DNA from: Brevipalpus yothersi | Lineage: Eukaryota > Arthropoda > Arachnida > Trombidiformes > Tenuipalpidae | Length of the DNA: 64,000 nucleotides | Direction: 5' to 3' | NCBI GenBank assembly: GCA_003956705.1 | Contig: QZCP01000390.1 | Coordinates: 124,001-188,000 of the forward strand | Shown: positions 1 to 11,330 of the stretch, piece after piece | Numbering within the stretch: position 1 is the first letter of the stretch | Layout of the letters: each line of letters opens with the position of its first letter | The notes under the pieces: model-generated | Told to the model about the DNA's origin: nothing | Database searches by the model: none | The model's input: only the letters and a program-made list of their open reading frames with translations | Translations under genes and position numbers: made by a program

Positions 1-219
1 ATAATTCCATAATCCTTCTCACTGATTTAGTGATACTTTATAGTCAACAAAGGTCACTTAACGCCTTCTGGTCACGGCCTGGAAATCATTAATTGTGAAC
101 ATTGAAGTAGCCAATGAACTTTGATGTAGGGAAAATGGTCAAATAGATTGGTGGAGCAAAAGCTTTTGGCTCATTTCAAGCTCGATTTTTCATGAAGATT
201 GAAGCTTCTTCCCTCTCCT

Positions 220-221
<2 letters not shown>

Positions 222-271
<50 letters not shown>
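222..271. repeat. (CT)n microsatellite, about 50 bp
   Basis: Pure CT dinucleotide array. It runs into a pyrimidine stretch ending in CTCTGCAG, with AG at 287-288, so it has the form of a long polypyrimidine tract before a 3' splice site. Reading it as protein gives only Ser-Leu repeats. Confidence 0.98.
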
Positions 272-274
<3 letters not shown>

Positions 275-406
275 CTCTTTCTCTGCAGGCATCATATCAG
301 ATTCATCCACTCACAAGCAAAGTATCTTCGAAAGTGGCGAATATCAAGCTGGCACCATAGTGTTTGAGCGCCTGAAAATGCTGTTGATCCAAGCTAGATG
401 GCCATT

Positions 407-410
<4 letters not shown>

Positions 411-452
<42 letters not shown>
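411..452. repeat. (CT)n microsatellite, about 42 bp
   Basis: Pure CT array, the second within 250 bp and in the same orientation as the first. The 138 bp between the two arrays is unique sequence that is open on both strands but matches nothing recognised. Confidence 0.98.
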
Positions 453-454
<2 letters not shown>

Positions 455-1393
455 AAGACAAGCGGTGATTATGCATCAAGTGTAGCCTGAATAACGATGA
501 TCACCTTTTCGAAGCAATTCGATGAGCCTCTCCTCTTCTTGCGATACTGAAAATGCGAAATAGAGACTTTACACTTAGCACCATTACTGTGTTCACTTGA
601 TGATTATGGTGAATATGTATGCAAAACCTTTATCCAATAGTTTCAAAGTTTACTATGGTGATGAATCAACTTGTTGATTGCGGTTGGCTGGCTTTTCATT
701 TATAATCTGATCCAATTTCATGACTTTTCTTCATGGCTCCTCTTCTCTCTCTTTTTCCCTCTCTTTCTCTTTCTTCATCATTTCTTTCCACTCTCGCCCA
801 ATGATTAATGATTTGAAGTATTTTCTTGCAAATCATTCCTCACTCATTTCTCCTTCAGTCCATCTTCTCTCCACTCTCTTCCCTTGTCCTTTCTCTTTCC
901 TAACCAAATGATGGAAGGAATTGAAACCGCATCATCAGCTGCTTATCATCTTCCCAACTCTTGTTCCCTATTTTCTTCTTCTCCTTATTGATGCTTCATG
1001 CTTGATGGGTGAGAAAAAGTTGGATGAAACTGTGTATACTTGACTCACACTTTCCGGACTTTAATGATATTTTCCAGCAAAACTCATGGAGAGAGAGATG
1101 AGTGCAATATGCATTTGAAAGATGGTGTTCAATTGAATCTAATTGAAGTGACCAGCCTTATAGGCTATTTTTCTAGATATTCAAAAACTTCATCATCTGT
1201 TACCTAGTTTGAAAGAGAAGAAGAGCTATTTATCAACCTGTTCTCCAACTCACTGAATCAGAGGGTTAAATTAGTTCACAAAAACAAATACTTAATTATT
1301 GCTATCAAAAAACATACTGAAAACGAATCAAATTGTCATAAAACCCAAGCAATGAACACTGTTGACACTTGAAAAAGATGTTGAATAACTTAG

Positions 1394-1396
<3 letters not shown>
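453..1396. other. Non-repetitive stretch, no gene seen
   Basis: AT-rich unique DNA. The part from about 735 to 905 is pyrimidine-biased, with TTTCTC-type runs, which opens a Ser/Leu/Phe-rich frame of 63 codons with no recognisable features. No tRNA, promoter or splice structure stands out. Confidence 0.5.

Positions 1397-1472
<76 letters not shown>
1397..1472. repeat. (GA)n microsatellite, about 76 bp
   Basis: One of the longest fully sequenced pure arrays in the window. The minus-strand frame through it is a Ser-Leu dipeptide run and is not a gene. Confidence 0.98.
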
Positions 1473-1476
<4 letters not shown>

Positions 1477-2105
1477 TGGTTCGTTTTTCACATTCAATAT
1501 CATCTGAATGTGATCATTATTTGAATTGGATGGAATAACTTGATCAATAGTATAAGCTGAGTGGATTGAAGGGTGTTGAAGAAGACAAAGAATCATTCGC
1601 AATATGGTAAACTAGAGGAATCAAAGTTGCCCTTCGAAAAGTGGGCTCACAAGAACTGAAGATGAACAGTCTGGATTGTAAATGATATTCTCTTGACAAT
1701 CCTTGGACAGGCTATATGTCAGTTAGTTTTTCCTGTTAACTGTATTTAGTCAACAGCCAGACAGTGACAAGTGAATACTCACATCCTTCTTTCTCTCATT
1801 CCTTATCAGTTGCTTGCTTGCCTCTGTTTGCTTCCATGTTATACTGTTATCAGCATAACATCGGTCTCATCATTCCGATGGCGTTTGTATTCCGAAAAGG
1901 ATGTGAAAACTGTATTCTGATCGACTAGCCCGATTGGAAGTGCAGCATTAATCCATGATTAATGTCCAGTCAATGTTCAAATTGATTGCTATTTGGAACA
2001 ATCCAAACTGATTCCATCTCCATCTCCATCTTCATCATTATCATTTCTTTTTCCTCTTCTCTCTCTCCTTCTCGTCCTCCAGCCTTTCTCATCCAACAGA
2101 ATCTC

Positions 2106-2108
<3 letters not shown>
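1473..2108. other. Unique AT-rich stretch with a small inverted repeat
   Basis: No gene seen. A 7-bp inverted repeat (CATTAAT / ATTAATG, 5-nt spacer) lies at 1946-1964. From about 2015 the sequence becomes pyrimidine-rich and merges into the next CT array. Confidence 0.5.
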
Positions 2109-2196
<88 letters not shown>

Positions 2197-2785
2197 NNNN
2201 NNNNNNNNNNNNNNNNNNNNNNNNNNNNNNNNNNNNNNNNNNNNNNNNNNNNNNNNNNNNNNNNNNNNNNNNNNNNNNNNNNNNNNNNNNNNNNNNNNNN
2301 NNNNNNNNNNNNNNNNNNNNNNNNNNNNNNNNNNNNNNNNNNNNNNNNNNNNNNNNNNNNNNNNNNNNNNNNNNNNNNNNNNNNNNNNNNNNNNNNNNNN
2401 NNNNNNNNNNNNNNNNNNNNNNNNNNNNNNNNNNNNNNNNNNNNNNNNNNNNNNNNNNNNNNNNNNNNNNNNNNNNNNNNNNNNNNNNNNNNNNNNNNNN
2501 NNNNNNNNNNNNNNNNNNNNNNNNNNNNNNNNNNNNNNNNNNNNNNNNNNNNNNNNNNNNNNNNNNNNNNNNNNNNNNNNNNNNNNNNNNNNNNNNNNNN
2601 NNNNNNNNNNNNNNNNNNNNNNNNNNNNNNNNNNNNNNNNNNNNNNNNNNNNNNNNNNNNNNNNNNNNNNNNNNNNNNNNNNNNNNNNNNNNNNNNNNNN
2701 NNNNNNNNNNNNNNNNNNNNNNNNNNNNNNNNNNNNNNNNNNNNNNNNNNNNNNNNNNNNNNNNNNNNNNNNNNNNNNNNNNNNN

Positions 2786-2843
<58 letters not shown>
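2109..2843. repeat. (CT)n array containing assembly gap 1
   Basis: CT repeats continue on both sides of a run of N at 2197-2785 (589 positions), in the same orientation. The simplest reading is one array up to about 735 bp long that could not be assembled. Other sequence inside the gap cannot be excluded. Open frames crossing the Ns are artefacts. Confidence 0.9.
2197..2785. other. Assembly gap 1 (589 N)
   Basis: Run of N flanked by CT repeats. The content is unknown and the length may be an estimate. Confidence 0.99.
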
Positions 2844-2847
<4 letters not shown>

Positions 2848-3114
2848 TCTCAACCATATCGTCCTCAGCTACAGTCACACACTGTTAATGTCTTACAAAA
2901 TTGACCCAGAGTTGTAACAATATTTACCACCATAGTTCAGTTTCCATCGAGCTCTCTTCCCGATTTCACCAGTTATCAGTAAAACGTATTTTGAGACTCA
3001 TCGATAATGTTTTTCTCTCACTCTGATCATTTGTACATCTTTCTAAGAAGAATATTAGCTTCAATTTAAGGTTGTTTCTATGAGATTCTTGATCCTTGAT
3101 CGAGATACATTTAT

Positions 3115-3117
<3 letters not shown>

Positions 3118-3161
<44 letters not shown>
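3118..3161. repeat. (GA)n microsatellite, about 44 bp
   Basis: Pure GA array. It has the opposite orientation to the gap-1 array 275 bp upstream. Confidence 0.98.
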
Positions 3162-3163
<2 letters not shown>

Positions 3164-3879
3164 ACAGTATGCCACTTCTTCTTGCCTGCTTATCATGTCA
3201 AATTCACTATTTCACAACCTCTTGCATGATTGATTCCAATAAAAATGACTCGAATTCCATCAACACATCCGCTAATTATCAATGATTGTTGATAGCGTGA
3301 TAAATAAGTAGACGATGCTCTAATCTGATCATGTATGAGATTGCTTCTAGGCTCAAAGATGCTAGTGCTAGATGCTATTTGGAACACAATTGGGACTGAT
3401 CACCACTGAACATTCATTCCAATACATTGTAATGAATTGATATAAAGTTTCTTTACTCACAATAAACACACTAAATGAAATTAGTGGAGTAAAAGACAGT
3501 ACAATGCTCTGAATTTGTTCTCTTTCTCTCCTTCTCTTCGTCTAACAGCTAATTTCTTCCAACATTTTGACATTTGGATTGCATGACAATCTAGATGGGA
3601 TGCTTAGCCGGTCTCAGACTGATCCATGTTCTATGAGCAAAAGTGAGGCATATATATGAGGCTGTTTGCATGGTGATGATGATAGTGATTCTGATTCTGA
3701 TCTCTTTCTCTTGCAATTTCGCTTTGCTTTGTGAACCTGAAATTACTCTTCCCTGCATAACCATTACGATATCTACTGGTATACAGTAGCTACTAGTAGT
3801 CATCTCTTGCAATGTTCCTACAAGCATTTGGCCAATTTTCGAGTTCACTGAGCATTTCAGCATCATATTTCATTCAGGA
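3162..3879. other. Unique stretch, no gene recognised
   Basis: AT-rich sequence. A 91-codon minus-strand frame (3866-3591) starts with Met but resembles no known family and has no signal peptide or domain motif. Confidence 0.4.
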
Positions 3880-4368
3880 TTGTATCAATATTTCATTTAT
3901 CCATATTTTAACTACAAGCTCATATTATTGCCTCCTTGGTATGTCAAAAATTGGAGAGAATATACGCATCGTATGAGAGGAAAAATTTTCATTAATCGAG
4001 CCATAATTCGTGAAATATTGTTCCAAGAAAAAAGATTACCCAAAGGCAATCATCAGCAAGTATTGCGCAACAGTTCACCTTATTTCTTATATCTTCTTCT
4101 TTTTCTTCTCCTCATATTTAATGTTGTTTCAGAGCTTATTGGAATCCTATTTGCATGTTACTGGTCATGTACCGAGAGATATGAAGTGTCTTCTCAATTT
4201 TCCATTAGATGCTGGGAAGAGCAAAAGAGAGAGGAGAGAGAGAGGAAGGTGCATATATTTCACTTAATAGTCGATATCTTCACTCATTTTGGGTTAACAA
4301 ATCAGTCATTACCGAAAGAAAATAGTAAACAAAAAAGTCACGGTAAATGGTGTATCTTTTCACTTTAA
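3880..4368 (+). CDS. Unrecognised 162-codon ORF, doubtful
   Basis: This is one of the longest Met-to-stop frames not dominated by an array. The N-terminal third is aromatic and basic (Tyr/Trp/Arg-rich). A strongly hydrophobic segment at about residues 68-93 (Leu/Phe/Ile-rich, ending at ACYW) could be a membrane helix, and a short charged EERERK patch follows. No family is recognised, there is no signal peptide at the start, and no AATAAA is evident just after the stop. A second frame of 85 codons is open inside it (4010-4267), which weakens the case. In AT-rich DNA a frame of this length can arise by chance. Confidence 0.1.
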   Translation: MYQYFIYPYFNYKLILLPPWYVKNWREYTHRMRGKIFINRAIIREILFQEKRLPKGNHQQVLRNSSPYFLYLLLFLLLIFNVVSELIGILFACYWSCTERYEVSSQFSIRCWEEQKREERERKVHIFHLIVDIFTHFGLTNQSLPKENSKQKSHGKWCIFSL

Positions 4369-4570
4369 CCTCCATGCGAACCACGTTTTCGATTTTTAGT
4401 TTTACTCACTCAAATCAGACAAGCTAAGAATCAAATTCAACACACACTTCTTTCACTTCTTCTCTCTCAATTCTTCAATCATAATCATTCGGGCTGATAC
4501 TCTCTCGCACGATTGTACTTACAAGCTTCTCGCGTAATATAACGATAACAGTAATCGGCCAAGAATGTCG

Positions 4571-4572
<2 letters not shown>

Positions 4573-4634
<62 letters not shown>
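4573..4634. repeat. (CT)n microsatellite, about 62 bp
   Basis: Pure CT array in unique AT-rich sequence. The Arg-Glu frame on the minus strand is an artefact. Confidence 0.98.
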
Positions 4635-4637
<3 letters not shown>

Positions 4638-7072
4638 GAGATGCACAAGCAAATTGATTTATACAACATCTACTTCGTTGAATTTACTTCTATACTTATA
4701 TTGCATGTTTGTGCATGGTAAATCTATTCATTATTCATCGATCACTCCTTTCAATTGACTGTTCCATCAGATGATCTACTCTTATCAATTCAAGCCACTG
4801 GAAACTGATACTGATCGATGTCCAAATCAATCTATCACTTAGTGGGTGGCTGCTCAAAGCATAGCGTACTCTTTGGAATTGGAGAATATTCCCTCTTCAA
4901 TTTTGAAGTAGCTGTCGATGAGATGTTCCTTCGGGAAACGTTCAAAATATTATCTCAATTGTAAAATTTTATCATACATGTATACACACTACATGTAGTT
5001 AGCATTCCAATCAAATCGGTATCCATGGGACAAAACCGTGTCCAATTCATACTGATCACGATCAAACAATCAGCTAGAGTATCAAACACAATCGATTCAT
5101 ATCTATCTGTTGATGTGAACAAAATATGGAAGTTCCATCGAATATGAAGGTGATAGTGGATATTGAATGACAGGACATGTTTTGAAACTTTCAATCATCA
5201 GAATCAATTTCACTGGGTTCATGTGAGCACGATAGATTTAAAAGTGTTGACAAAGAATCGATTCAAAATTTGAAGAGACTGTCACGAAAAAATATCTGAA
5301 ATTGAAACTTTTTTTTCTATTCAATTGATCAATCACAGGGTGAAATGAATTTATTGGAATGATGGATAGCTCCTTTCTCTCAAATATTTATATATATAGT
5401 GAGAAATCTGAGTCACAATTCACACAATTTTTGACTTCACCATGGCCTTGTCTTAGTATTGGTAAAGTTTTTTATTTTTTTCTCAGTTTTTTTATTTCCA
5501 TCTTTTTTCGTTACTTTCGAAGGTCAATGTATATTCTTTGCAATTACAACTGAGATGATGCAATCAGTTATGATTGATTCGCACAACAATTGCCTGGATG
5601 AGAAGTCAATGTCGAGTAAATTGATCATCAATTCAAACTGAATATTCAGTGAAATGAATTAATCGTTGTATTAGCAAACTTTTTGGACAACCAAGAAGTT
5701 CATGCTTTTGAGGTTATATTACTAGTGAACAAATCGGTGTATGAATTTTTCCTCATGATCTTTCCATTCAAGATTAGAATATTGATGATGTGGCTGCTCA
5801 TGTCATGATTCATTAGTAATTCATCCATCATTCACATCAATCACTTCATTGCAATTTCTACACTCTGATCACGATAATTGAGAGAATGAGAGAGGGAGAT
5901 GAGAGAGAGAAGCTTTTTGTTCCTCTCAAAGAATCAATCAAAAACTTCTAAACTTCATGTTCATTAGCTGTATAGTTCACAAACTTTTCGATAATTTATG
6001 CTAAAATCCTTGAATAATTAGCTGTAGTAGCAAGGTTTTCTTTTAGTTTCTCTTTCTCTCTCTCTCTCCCTTCCTCATTTGAACATAAACTTTTGTTAGC
6101 ATCTTCAATCTCGTAGCATCAAATTATCTCTAATTTTCTGAATTTACATTAGTCTAAGAGCAAAAAAAGGAGAGAAGAAAAAAAGAATAAGAATAAGAAA
6201 GTGAATGATTCATAGAAAAAAATACTCTCAGCCTAGATGTCGAAAGAGGCTGACTATTTATTCCTATCGTTTTCTTGACTGTTTGTTCATATATATATTT
6301 TTTTTCTCTTCCTCCTTCTCATTCCACTAAGAAGTATCATCAATCATTTTGACCTCTCTCTTCTTCTTCTTCTTCTTCATCTCGATTCTTTCTCTCTCTT
6401 ACGAATTTGAAAGAAAGAGAGAGAAGAGTGAAGCAAAACTCGACATAGGCAGTCATAAAGACAAACTTGTGTATGAGACATGTACTCGGATGGGGATGGA
6501 AAGAGAATGGAATCTGGATGAAAAACAAGGAATCAGCATGTTTATCGGGTGATTCAACTTGCACAAACAATGGATGCCCATCTCACCTAACATTCCATCA
6601 TGATGCTGGTGGACTTGTGAGATGTTCAGAATACTGATCACAGTTATGCATACCACTTGAATCCTGGAATCTTTTTGCATTTTCCCTATTCATTTCGAAG
6701 CCATCAGTATCTCATCACAACGTAATTCATGTATTTTCCTTTCATGGTAAAACTTTGTATCCAGACACCATATATGAACAAGTGGAATGCTGATCGAGAG
6801 AGGAAGTTCCCTTCTTATGGGCTTTCAGTTATTATATGATGGAAATCGCCTAGATATTCCGTTATAATAGTACTTACCAGCAACGAATTGAGTAACGTCA
6901 AGGAGAGAAGAGAGGAAAGGAGAGAGAGTGAAACGAAAGACTAACGATCATTCATTTAGGTCTAGAGTTACCCAGAAGATGCAAGAAAGAAGAGAAGAGA
7001 TACTTTTATATGATGATAACTACTTTCATCGCTCAAAATCCGAGACAAAAACCATTAGAAAAACCAATGAGA

Positions 7073-7080
<8 letters not shown>
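4635..7080. other. AT-rich unique stretch, no gene seen
   Basis: Holds an 8-bp inverted pair (TACATGTA twice, 7-nt spacer) at 4975-4997, T-rich runs at about 5465-5515, a TTC-repeat run at about 6357-6380, and short GA/CT runs near 5890, 6055 and 6415. Several 60-80 codon frames are open on both strands without recognisable content. Confidence 0.45.

Positions 7081-7155
<75 letters not shown>
7081..7155. repeat. Interrupted (GA)n array, about 75 bp
   Basis: GA array with two AGACAGAG interruptions (near 7107 and 7131). Interruptions of this kind usually mark an older, partly stabilised array. It creates Arg-Glu frames on the plus strand that should be ignored. Confidence 0.97.
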
Positions 7156-7159
<4 letters not shown>

Positions 7160-8348
7160 AGTGAATGCATCTTCTCTCAAGCAATATTAGCCAGGCCATC
7201 GGATTTGACTAATGCTCATGTACGTCAGCAAAGAATTTATTCTTCACCCTCTTTATTCTTCCATCCCGTGGAACGTGGACATTATCATCAAGCATGATGG
7301 AAGATTATCAGACAAGCGATTCGTTACTCATACAAACGATCACATCATCCAATTCATTTTCCATCAACCCGTCACTCCCTAAATCAGGTCACTCCATAGA
7401 GAGTATCTTTTCAAATATCGTTGAGGATATATTTTCTCTTTTCTTCTATTAGCCTTATTTTATCAACCAACATGAATTCAGGCGAGAGGATACCGCCTTT
7501 TTTGTTCTTCTCTCGACTTCCATTTCGCTCTCAATCATCATCAACCGTTGGGCAGTTCTCATCAGCATCATGGAAAGAACTTTTCCATGGTCTTCTATGA
7601 TGGAATCCTCCTACCAGTGGTAGCTTCTTCTTATCCACTTGCTTCACATACACATAGTATTCTATCAGCTCATTTTCAATACCATATCTATAGATGAGTT
7701 TCTTCTCTCTTTCTTCCTCTACTTCTCCATCCTCTCTCTCCCCCTCTACCGTTATATCGTCACCAAGGCAAAATGTTCATGGACATCGATACATCATCTG
7801 GCTAGGACAGCAAATAAGTACTGGGAATGGTTATATGATGCACAGAGAGAGCATAGAGAAAGGGAGAGAGAGAAAGATGATGATAATACAATACAAACAG
7901 ATTATATAGATTAACGTTACGTGGACATGGTGGAATCGTTGCCATTCCTCGTACTTACTTTATTGTTACCTAATTTCATTCGACTAAAGCAATAATAATG
8001 ACAGCATCTCATTCACAGTGAATCAACAGAATTTTCAGGCAAAGATGAGAAGAGATCTACGGATTCAACCAATAATGCAGCTCTATCAGAATTCTCAACT
8101 TCGCACACACTAGGATATTTCATCACGAAATAAATGTGTCTCTATGTGTGTGATTTGCGAAGTGATTTAAGTGAATCAAAAAGATGATAAGTGATGAAGC
8201 TGAAGAGAAGAAGGAAAGTAGAGAAGCAGGAATGAGGATGAAAAAACTGTATCAGCCAGGAGGAATTTGAAGGAGTAGGATTCAATTTGGCATCTTTTCG
8301 CTATTCTTTTCCGATTGGGAGACAGAAGAGACTTTTCCCAACCCAAGA
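7156..8348. other. Unique stretch, no gene recognised
   Basis: Pyrimidine-rich at about 7695-7750. Short GA runs lie near 7850-7870. Two overlapping plus-strand frames (7639-7914 and 7694-7909) are open through the pyrimidine-rich part and show nothing recognisable. Confidence 0.4.
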
Positions 8349-8355
8349 TATAAAG
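8349..8355 (+). promoter_or_regulatory. Possible TATA box
   Basis: TATAAAG, followed about 25-30 bp later by a TCCAGAC segment that could serve as an initiator, and 49 bp later by paired Met codons at 8398. The arrangement has the spacing of a TATA-driven start with a very short leader. The motif is short and chance matches are common in AT-rich DNA. Confidence 0.2.
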
Positions 8356-8397
8356 CGCAAAAGTTTCATTCTATCCAGACGACTGTGTGAATAATCC

Positions 8398-8649
8398 ATG
8401 ATGATTCCAATGATGAAGACAAAGATTGTGATCTACCCACGAATCATTTCCCCAATCCTGGTGTGTTGCATTTCTATTTCTTTTATTGTCTTCACATCAT
8501 ACGAATTTTTTTCTCTCTTCTATTTCTATTCTTTCTGCTTCCATTCATCTTCTCTTTCTCTCTCTCTCTTCTTCAGTGCACACAGTAACATAGATACAGC
8601 AATAATCCCGTGTGATTATGATCATCACCAAGCACAGTGGCTTAAGTGA
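8398..8649 (+). CDS. Unrecognised 83-codon ORF behind a TATA-like box, doubtful
   Basis: Starts with MMIPMMKTK and has a basic N-terminus followed by a hydrophobic run (about residues 15-45, Ile/Val/Phe/Ser-rich) that could be a signal anchor. Array-derived Ser-Leu residues follow, then a polar tail ending before TAA. A 3' splice-like CTTCTTCAG sits inside it (AG at 8575-8576), so an intron could remove the middle. No family is recognised. The hydrophobicity may simply reflect T-rich DNA. Confidence 0.1.
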   Translation: MMIPMMKTKIVIYPRIISPILVCCISISFIVFTSYEFFSLFYFYSFCFHSSSLSLSLFFSAHSNIDTAIIPCDYDHHQAQWLK

Positions 8650-9860
8650 ACAGAATCGAAAACTGTGGTCCAGCAGATAATGCTATGGGAAAAGTTAAGA
8701 GAGCTCACTTTATAGCCAATTCTTCATCTTTTCTCTACACTCTTTTTCTTTTCTCCATCTTTACTCTGTATATATATATTTCCATCTCGTGGTCAAGTTT
8801 TTCTCATCTCTTTGGCCAACATCCATCATTCTATCATGATCATTGCACCATCGGTCTCTGTCAATTCATCCATTTGATTCACCGAGCAACTTGTCTCACC
8901 AATATCCACTTTCTTCCACTACTTTCATCCACCCATCTGTAAGACTATTCTCACATCCTGAGGCAAATACAATATGTAATAAAGTTGATCAGCATCGTGT
9001 GCACATAGAAAGTGTGCTGTATATAGCTGACCAATGGTTAATCCAATAGCATCTATCTATCTCTTCTCTTTCTTTCCATCCATTTGGGTACATCCCTCTG
9101 GAGTAATCAGCTCAGAAATGAAAGTCTATCTTCTAATGAGACTTGTATACTTTCCCATCCACAAGTCACTTTCTGTACATCACTTTTTCGCTTGTGATCG
9201 ATGAGGAACACTTTTTGCCTTCCACTATTCCTCTACCAAACTCATTCTTGTACATCTTTCTATGGACATAATCGAAGCAATTTTTTGCATCCCTCATCAA
9301 CAATGATCAACTGATCATCATTTCATACTGAGAGGCTTGCTGGAAGCATCCTTTTCGAACTTTTCATCCATGTTTTCACATCATTCACTTTGCCTGATGG
9401 TTATACACAATCTGGTTTAGAAATTTTTTTCTTCACTTCTTTTGCTTTGACTGTTTTCATCTAGATTGGAGAAAAAGTGTTTACCAAAGCTGATGAGTTT
9501 AGCCTGAAAATAAGGTTTAAAAATGAGAATATGTGAGTGTATGTGTGTGTATGTGTGTGTGAGAGAGAAAGAATGATGAAGAGAAAAAAGGATTCAAGAG
9601 AGGAAGAGAGAGAAAGATGAGTATGGAGAGGCGAGAATATAACAAAGATGAAGATGATGAAAGGCATAAGAGGACAAAATGAACAAATCAATGGATGATG
9701 TTGCGATGCAAGCGGATTTTTTGGACTGAATAATTTTTTCCTCTCCTATTCACCGAGAGAGATTCTGTCACATCATCGTATTGATCATGTATCAAATTCA
9801 GTGAACATTGTTTGGTAGATATTTTTAGATTCGTTTTTTTGTCAAAAAAACTACTAGCAA
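8650..9860. other. Unique stretch with short repeats, no gene seen
   Basis: Pyrimidine-rich near 8730-8770. A 16-bp inverted repeat (ATGATCA / TGATCAT, 2-nt centre) lies at 9303-9318. A TG-rich run at about 9535-9561 leads into a purine-rich GA/GAAA region to about 9640. Otherwise unremarkable. Confidence 0.45.
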
Positions 9861-9881
9861 GAGAGAGAGAGAGAGAGAGAA
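9861..9881. repeat. Short (GA)n, 21 bp
   Basis: Pure GA run just downstream, on the minus strand, of the end of the 142-codon ORF that terminates at 9924. Confidence 0.9.
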
Positions 9882-9923
9882 AGCAAAGTCTTGTGCATGA
9901 ATTTTTTTGTTCAAGCTTCAGCT

Positions 9924-10084
9924 TTATTCCCAAGATTTTCCGATATCCTCAACACGATGAAAGAATGTTCTCTTGTATTTTGAAACTTTTTTAAGCTTTT
10001 GCCAAGCTTTCCACTTTATCTGAAATTCTTTCCACATCCTCCAAGGTCTTGATTCTATTTGCTCGAATGTCATCAACTTCTTTA

Positions 10085-10119
<35 letters not shown>

Positions 10120-10352
10120 TCAATCTTATTCTCTATACACTGTGTATACAATGTTTGTGTCAGGAATATTTCTCTACTCTTGCCTCGATGATGATTATTG
10201 ATGACTCGATTCTCATGATGGAACAAGTATCTGCATAAATGGTTTTGCTTCTGTTGGATTCCTTTTCTCGCTGCTGGTACAAATGATAAATTGCTGTCTT
10301 GAACAGGAAGAATAATAGATTCAATTAAATTTGATTCTATTTCTTCATCCAT
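9924..10352 (-). CDS. Unrecognised 142-codon ORF with an in-frame AG array
   Basis: A complete Met-to-TAA frame. The N-terminal half (residues 1-80) is acidic to neutral and non-repetitive. The middle is an eight-residue Arg-Glu run encoded by the CT array at 10088-10116. The C-terminal 50 residues are basic and Trp-rich (RPWRMWKEFQIKWKAW motif). The TAA stop lies within the hexamer AATAAA (positions 9928-9923 on the minus strand), so a poly(A) signal overlaps the end of the frame. No domain or family is recognised and there is no signal peptide. A real small gene with a repeat expansion or a chance frame are both possible. Confidence 0.2.
10088..10116. repeat. (CT)n microsatellite, about 29 bp
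   Basis: Pure CT run. On the minus strand it lies in frame within the 142-codon ORF and encodes Arg-Glu dipeptides. Confidence 0.95.
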
Positions 10353-11264
10353 TCATTCATTCAGTTAGTCCAGAGAGCAATCAAGTGAAACTACAAACTG
10401 TAGTAGTGGAAAAAGGGTAGAAAAAAGACTTGAAAAACAAAGTGTGCATAGATCAGGGGAACAGATGGAAAAGAAGAGGAAGAAGAAGAAGAAGGAGATG
10501 TAAGAGAGGAAATAAGTATTCTCACAAATACAGCTAAAAGAAAATATGGCATGAAAGTGGCAAACGGAACAAGTCTGAATACATGATGTGATTATTTCAA
10601 CTTTGTATTACTTTCATTTAAGTTTGTACTCCAGTCTCCCAGGTAATGTAATTAGTCTTAATTTGGTATCCAAGAAAAGAATACTGAACACACTTTCACA
10701 CACACACACAGAAGCTGTACTTCATGCCCATAATTCTTCCACGGTATATCAGGCTTGATTTTGTAGGCTGTTAATGGAAACATTTAGGCACGGTTACTTA
10801 TAGGGAATACTCTTGCATTAATTATCAGTTCTGTGTGAATCTTTCTCCATCGTAAAGTCACTCTATATTATCAAATAAGGATGAAAAATAGAAGGAAGAA
10901 AATAAAAAAAAAATACACCAGCAATATAACAAAATAGTATGTATAAGCTCATGGGATGTTAATATTTACCACAACTTCAACTACTAACATCGTACACATT
11001 ATCTAGAGAAAGTATATCCCTATGGAAAATTGGAAGAATCTTGATCATAAACAAGTCTGTAGTTACTGGAATAATTCTTCCTTTTTCTAGATAAATTTTA
11101 ACTACAACAACAGCAGTAACAATGTGAAACTATTTCATTTCCCTGGAATAGCATCAGTAAATTTGGTATTTGATTTTGAAACATTAACTCAACTGAGAGT
11201 TATTGCTAACTTGCTATTTACTTGTTTCGCTCCTTGTTCATCCAATTACATGATGTGAATATCG

Positions 11265-11267
<3 letters not shown>
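10353..11267. other. Unique AT-rich stretch, no gene seen
   Basis: Purine-rich GAAGAA-type sequence lies at about 10465-10515 and a short CA run at about 10697-10711. The remainder is unique with no long frames. Confidence 0.5.

Positions 11268-11327
<60 letters not shown>
11268..11327. repeat. (GA)n microsatellite, about 60 bp
   Basis: Pure GA array. A 158-codon minus-strand frame (11722-11246) ends in the Ser-Leu residues it encodes. The rest of that frame is Ser/Asn/Phe-rich and unrecognised, and was not called. Confidence 0.98.

Positions 11328-11330
<3 letters not shown>

Noticed and set aside
1970..2904. Long open frames of about 300 codons crossing gap 1
   Set aside because: They consist of N-derived unknown residues and Arg-Glu or Ser-Leu dipeptides from the array. 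No real stop can be seen inside Ns.
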